Part shown: positions 61,292-64,000 of the stretch, in pieces
How the letters are laid out: each line of letters starts with the position of its first letter
Numbering within the stretch: position 1 is the stretch's first letter
Assembly (NCBI RefSeq): GCF_014653155.1
Contig: NZ_BNAF01000004.1
Span: 281,351 to 345,350 of the forward strand
DNA: 64,000 bases
Reading direction: 5' to 3'
DNA from: Sphingobacterium griseoflavum
Lineage (GTDB): Bacteria > Bacteroidota > Bacteroidia > Sphingobacteriales > Sphingobacteriaceae
Position numbers and translations under genes: made by a program
Notes under the pieces: generated by a model
The model's input: only the letters and a program-made list of their open reading frames with translations
What the model was told of the DNA's origin: nothing
Databases searched by the model: none

Positions 61292-61325
61292 GTAACCTTT
61301 TGCCACATTGATGAATCATATCGAC
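61292..61325 (+). promoter_or_regulatory. candidate ECF-type promoter of the sigma operon
   Basis: GTAACC (61292-61297) and CATATCGAC (61317-61325) precede the first gene of the ECF operon; GTAAC in the -35 position is common in promoters read by ECF sigma factors. The 19-bp spacer is rather long. Autoregulation is inferred. Confidence 0.35.
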
Positions 61326-61335
61326 AAAAAATGAT

Positions 61336-61662
61336 ATGGAAAAACTCATGATGTTCATTGCGCTGGTATTTATTCTTTTGTTGTTTGGCTTTCTAACCTG
61401 GTATTTCGCACATAAAGCGAGACATAAGGAAAAGATCCTCTTAATTGAAAAAGGTCTTTATACAGAAAAAGATAAAGCGAAGCGGAGCATGCCTTGGTTA
61501 AAAATTGGGATAGTCGTATTCGGCTTAGGTTGTGGTTTACTTTTTATTGGGCTTTTAGCAAAGAATGGCCTGCTCAAAGGTCCAGGTTCTATTCCGATCG
61601 GAATTTTGAGCATTAGCGGCGCTCTATCATTAATTGTTGCTCATTATGTCCAAAGAAAGTAA
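61336..61662 (+). CDS. DUF6249-like membrane protein
   Basis: The 108-residue protein has three hydrophobic segments (about 3-24, 52-75, 82-103) and a polar segment AHKARHKEKILLIEKGLYTE after the first, the pattern of DUF6249-type proteins that often precede an ECF sigma gene in Bacteroidota. The sigma gene begins 8 bp downstream, so they are cotranscribed. It may take part in controlling the sigma factor, but its role is not known. Confidence 0.75.
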   Translation: MEKLMMFIALVFILLLFGFLTWYFAHKARHKEKILLIEKGLYTEKDKAKRSMPWLKIGIVVFGLGCGLLFIGLLAKNGLLKGPGSIPIGILSISGALSLIVAHYVQRK

Positions 61663-61670
61663 TCCATAGC

Positions 61671-62216
61671 GTGGTGGAGGAAATCTATATAAAAAAAATT
61701 TGTGAAGGAAACGCTGATGCCTTTAAATATATAATTACAACTTATAAAGATATGGCATTTTCCATAGCGAGTTCAATTCTCAAAGATCAATTTTCGGCGG
61801 AGGAAGTTGTGCAGTGTGCCTTTATAAAAGCGTATAAAAATATTAAAACTTTCAAGCATAATTCGAAATTCAGCACGTGGTTTTACCGTATTGTAGTGAA
61901 TGAGGCGTTCATGTATCTTAAGAAAAAGAAGAAGTACATCAATATAACTTACGAAGAATTGGATACGGAGGTACTGGACGAAGACCAGTTTAACGCTATT
62001 AAGCAAGAAGAGCAAAATCTTCTGATTCAGGAGGGATTGAATCGGCTAAATGCAAATGAAAGTTTAGCACTGCGCTTATTCTATTTAGATGAACAGCATA
62101 TTAAAGAGATAGTAGTGATCACGGGATGGTCTGAATCTAATGTGAAAACCCTTCTGCATAGGGGGCGCAAGAATATGCTGGCTATTCTCGGGCATTTAAT
62201 GAAAACTAACTTTTAG
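61671..62216 (+). CDS. ECF-subfamily RNA polymerase sigma factor
   Basis: The 181-residue protein has sigma region 2 (about 12-80; NADAFKYIITTYKDMAFSIA, AEEVVQCAFIKAYKNI, FSTWFYRIVVNEAFMYLKKK) and region 4 (about 120-175; LNANESLALRLFYLDEQHIK, then ITGWSESNVKTLLHRGRKNM). Only GTG codons (61671 or 61674) give a full region 2, so a GTG start is chosen. It should direct RNA polymerase to a small set of promoters, possibly its own. The gap to the downstream gene is 5 bp. Confidence 0.93.
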   Translation: MVEEIYIKKICEGNADAFKYIITTYKDMAFSIASSILKDQFSAEEVVQCAFIKAYKNIKTFKHNSKFSTWFYRIVVNEAFMYLKKKKKYINITYEELDTEVLDEDQFNAIKQEEQNLLIQEGLNRLNANESLALRLFYLDEQHIKEIVVITGWSESNVKTLLHRGRKNMLAILGHLMKTNF

Positions 62217-62221
62217 AAACT

Positions 62222-62557
62222 ATGGACAAAGAACGTACAGGTGATATCTTTTTTTCCCGTATCATGGCCAAGGGGAAATTGACTATTCCTAATGATCATT
62301 TTGAAAACGAACTATTAAATAGGATTAAACATGAGAATTGGAAAAACAAATGTTTTGCTAAACATCGTATTCTCAGCATCCTATGTTTCGTTGCTTGTAT
62401 TTCCATAGGCAGTTGGAAGTTCGACTTGCTCATGGAATCCTTACAATACACATTCAACATCCCATTTTCCAGTATTGTATTAACAGCGCAAATATTTTTT
62501 GTTGTATTTATTTTATTTCAGATAAATAGCATTTTGACATTAATTTTTAAACACTAA
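62222..62557 (+). CDS. small membrane protein, possible anti-sigma factor
   Basis: The 111-residue product has an N-terminal soluble part of about 50 residues (MDKERTGDIFFSRIMAKGKL, PNDHFENELLNRIKHENWKN) and two hydrophobic segments (about 50-66 and 84-105). A soluble helix-rich N-terminus followed by membrane helices immediately after an ECF sigma gene is the layout of anti-sigma factors, but no ZAS-type H-x3-C-x2-C motif is present, so a known class cannot be named. Overlap-free 5-bp gap with sigma gene and 6 bp to the next. Confidence 0.6.
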   Translation: MDKERTGDIFFSRIMAKGKLTIPNDHFENELLNRIKHENWKNKCFAKHRILSILCFVACISIGSWKFDLLMESLQYTFNIPFSSIVLTAQIFFVVFILFQINSILTLIFKH

Positions 62558-62563
62558 AGCTTT

Positions 62564-63661
62564 ATGAAAAATCTAATCATCTTAACCATGATACTTCACT
62601 GTATTATGGGTGGGAAGATCTTTGCCCAAATGTTAACGGTTGAAGGTAAGATCGATTCCTCCGACTCTTTAATGATTCTTTTTGGAGATGGGATCATGAT
62701 CGACACCCTAATGTGTACCAATGGGGAATTTCAATTTAAGAGAGACATGCAGCACCCGGAACTTTTAACGATTGTCGCAATCAAAATTAAATCAAATGAA
62801 TATGCCAAAAGGGATTTTTTTACTGGTGCAGGGAAGGTGCGCCTGGACTCCAAATTCCATGAAGTAAACGGCACAAACATGGAGATGACAGATACAAGGG
62901 CTCAGATCCTATATGACGAATTCAGGAATCGTTTTAACCCTCTCGTTAAAGCGGCCAGAAGTATCATTGATTCAAGCTATGTGGAAGGACGAACGGAAGA
63001 AGAACGAAAAATTTACAACAATCTGTATAGTAGGGTTTTAGATATCGAAAAAGAAGTTGCTAAAGAATTTGTCTATGCGAATACGGATAACATAGTCGGA
63101 GCATTTATATTGGCAAATTACTTACGAGACATAGATACTGAAGAAATAGCGGATATCATGCAGCTTTTTAATGATGATTTATTGAACACCAAATACCTGA
63201 CCAAGGTTTCTCAGCGCCTAAAAATGAAAGGATATTTAAAAGAAGGTCAGCTTGCACCTGATTTTAATTTAAAAGATCTTACGGGGCAGTCAATCCACCT
63301 TAAAGATCTGTTAAGTAAATATGTGGTCCTGGATTTTTGGGGCTCATGGTGTGCCCCCTGCATTGCCGGAATGCCAAAAATGAAACGATACGTTCGTAAA
63401 TATGGCAGCCATATCAATTTTATTGGAATTGCATGTAATGATACAGAAGCAAACTGGAGATCCGCAATACGAGAAAATAAGCTAAACTGGCCGCAATATC
63501 TAAACAATGCGCAAGAACGTGATCTAATGCATAAATTTCAGATAACTGCCTTTCCTACAAAAATTGTTATTGCTCCAGACGGAAACATATTGAAAATATG
63601 TACAGGTGAAACGGATGACTTCTATAACTATCTTGACCAACTACTTTCAAATATTGAATAA
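62564..63661 (+). CDS. TlpA-family thiol-disulfide oxidoreductase with DUF4369 domain
   Basis: The 365-residue protein has a signal peptide (about 1-21, GGKIFAQ). Residues about 22-130 resemble DUF4369 (beta-rich: GKIDSSDSLMILFGDGIMID). A helical linker follows, and a thioredoxin-like TlpA domain lies at about 230-365: GQLAPDFNLKDLTGQSIHLK, then VLDFWGSWCAPCIAGMPKMK with the redox WCAPC (about 263-267) and cis-Pro AFPTKIVI. It acts in the periplasm on protein thiols. Fourth gene of the ECF operon. Confidence 0.92.
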   Translation: MKNLIILTMILHCIMGGKIFAQMLTVEGKIDSSDSLMILFGDGIMIDTLMCTNGEFQFKRDMQHPELLTIVAIKIKSNEYAKRDFFTGAGKVRLDSKFHEVNGTNMEMTDTRAQILYDEFRNRFNPLVKAARSIIDSSYVEGRTEEERKIYNNLYSRVLDIEKEVAKEFVYANTDNIVGAFILANYLRDIDTEEIADIMQLFNDDLLNTKYLTKVSQRLKMKGYLKEGQLAPDFNLKDLTGQSIHLKDLLSKYVVLDFWGSWCAPCIAGMPKMKRYVRKYGSHINFIGIACNDTEANWRSAIRENKLNWPQYLNNAQERDLMHKFQITAFPTKIVIAPDGNILKICTGETDDFYNYLDQLLSNIE

Positions 63662-64000
63662 TTAAGGCATCCATCATATGAAGCTATGTTGATACTATGG
63701 ATCATCCTTGTGGAATTGTGAGCTTGGATGGGATTGATGGTGGCCACAAAAAACCGGTAAATTCAAGAGGCCGCGATCTGAAATCAATTTGGTGGGAATT
63801 TCCAAGGTTTTATACAAATCATCTGCAATTTTCTATTTCTGCGTATATTAGAGGGTTTTAATGGAATACTCGTTATTAGATCGGTAGCGTGTGCTTCTAA
63901 ATGCTAGCATGATTTGTTGGTAACATGCAAAAGAGGCCGTCTCATAAGGATAGCCTCTTTTTTTATTTGGTTGAATTTTCGTACTTTAAAGTCATGGGAA
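63662..64000. other. intergenic, no gene recognised up to the window edge
   Basis: No ORF of note and no RNA gene seen. A hairpin at 63931-63965 is the only element, and an ATG at 63994 could begin a gene that runs out of the window. Confidence 0.45.
63931..63965 (+). terminator. terminator-like hairpin, possible insertion-sequence end
   Basis: AAGAGGC (63931-63937) and GCCTCTT (63953-63959) form a 7-bp stem with inner sequence CGTCTCATAAGGATA, followed by TTTTTT. From memory, GAGGC-TGTCTC-type hairpins flank transposase genes in Bacteroidota, so this may be the edge of an IS element cut by the window, or merely a terminator. Confidence 0.5.

Overview
The window looks like a chromosome segment of a Bacteroidota member, most likely family Sphingobacteriaceae (Sphingobacterium, Pedobacter or Olivibacter type). 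The reasons are two SusC/SusD pairs, a DUF5686 outer-membrane protein, many LxxC lipoproteins, promoters of the TTG / TAnnTTTG type, a TlpA protein beside an ECF sigma factor, and gene families common in that group. I ran no database search; every name rests on motifs and family resemblance read by eye.

Layout. 0-6.4 kb: a DUF5686 protein cut by the left edge, an RluA-type pseudouridine synthase with a long coiled-coil extension, then aldo/keto reductase-dps and doxX. 6.4-7.2 kb: a gene-free island with 94-bp tandem repeats, hairpin elements in opposite orientation and a pair of flanking direct repeats. 7.2-13.5 kb, all minus strand: a PNGase F homologue, fabV, a lipoprotein, asnA, and an IscA-like/cysteine desulfurase pair. 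13.6-21.5 kb: two similar MscS channels, a 48-residue protein gene, a 21-bp repeat array with a broken gene behind it, an AraC regulator, an alanine/Na+ symporter and a BCCT transporter. This reads as an osmotic and solute handling region. 21.6-32.8 kb: Crp/Fnr regulator, TauE/SafE exporter, Nudix, KefF-KefC-like K+ efflux pair, SulP transporter, DUF202, a CPBP protease and several small or unknown proteins. 33.4-38.2 kb: a SusC/SusD pair with its own promoter and terminator but no enzymes. 38.5-42.1 kb: two minus-strand lipoproteins, an AhpD-like protein and an SDR.

42.7-59.5 kb is a polysaccharide utilisation locus in two plus-strand blocks around a minus-strand AraC regulator: DUF3863 protein and GH78 rhamnosidase; then BNR_4 beta-propeller, GH88 unsaturated uronyl hydrolase, GH29 fucosidase, SusC, SusD and two lipoproteins. 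The expected target is an acidic glycan with terminal rhamnose, uronic acid and fucose. No sulfatase is present, so a plant arabinogalactan or gum side chain fits better than ulvan or fucoidan.

59.6-64 kb is visibly richer in A+T: an erythromycin-esterase-like protein, an ABM-domain protein, and a four-gene ECF sigma operon ending in a TlpA-like thiol oxidoreductase. A hairpin at the right edge resembles an insertion-sequence end. No tRNA, rRNA, CRISPR array or complete mobile element was recognised. The least explained structures are the 21-bp hairpin/heptad array at 15.0 kb and the repeat island at 6.4-7.2 kb.
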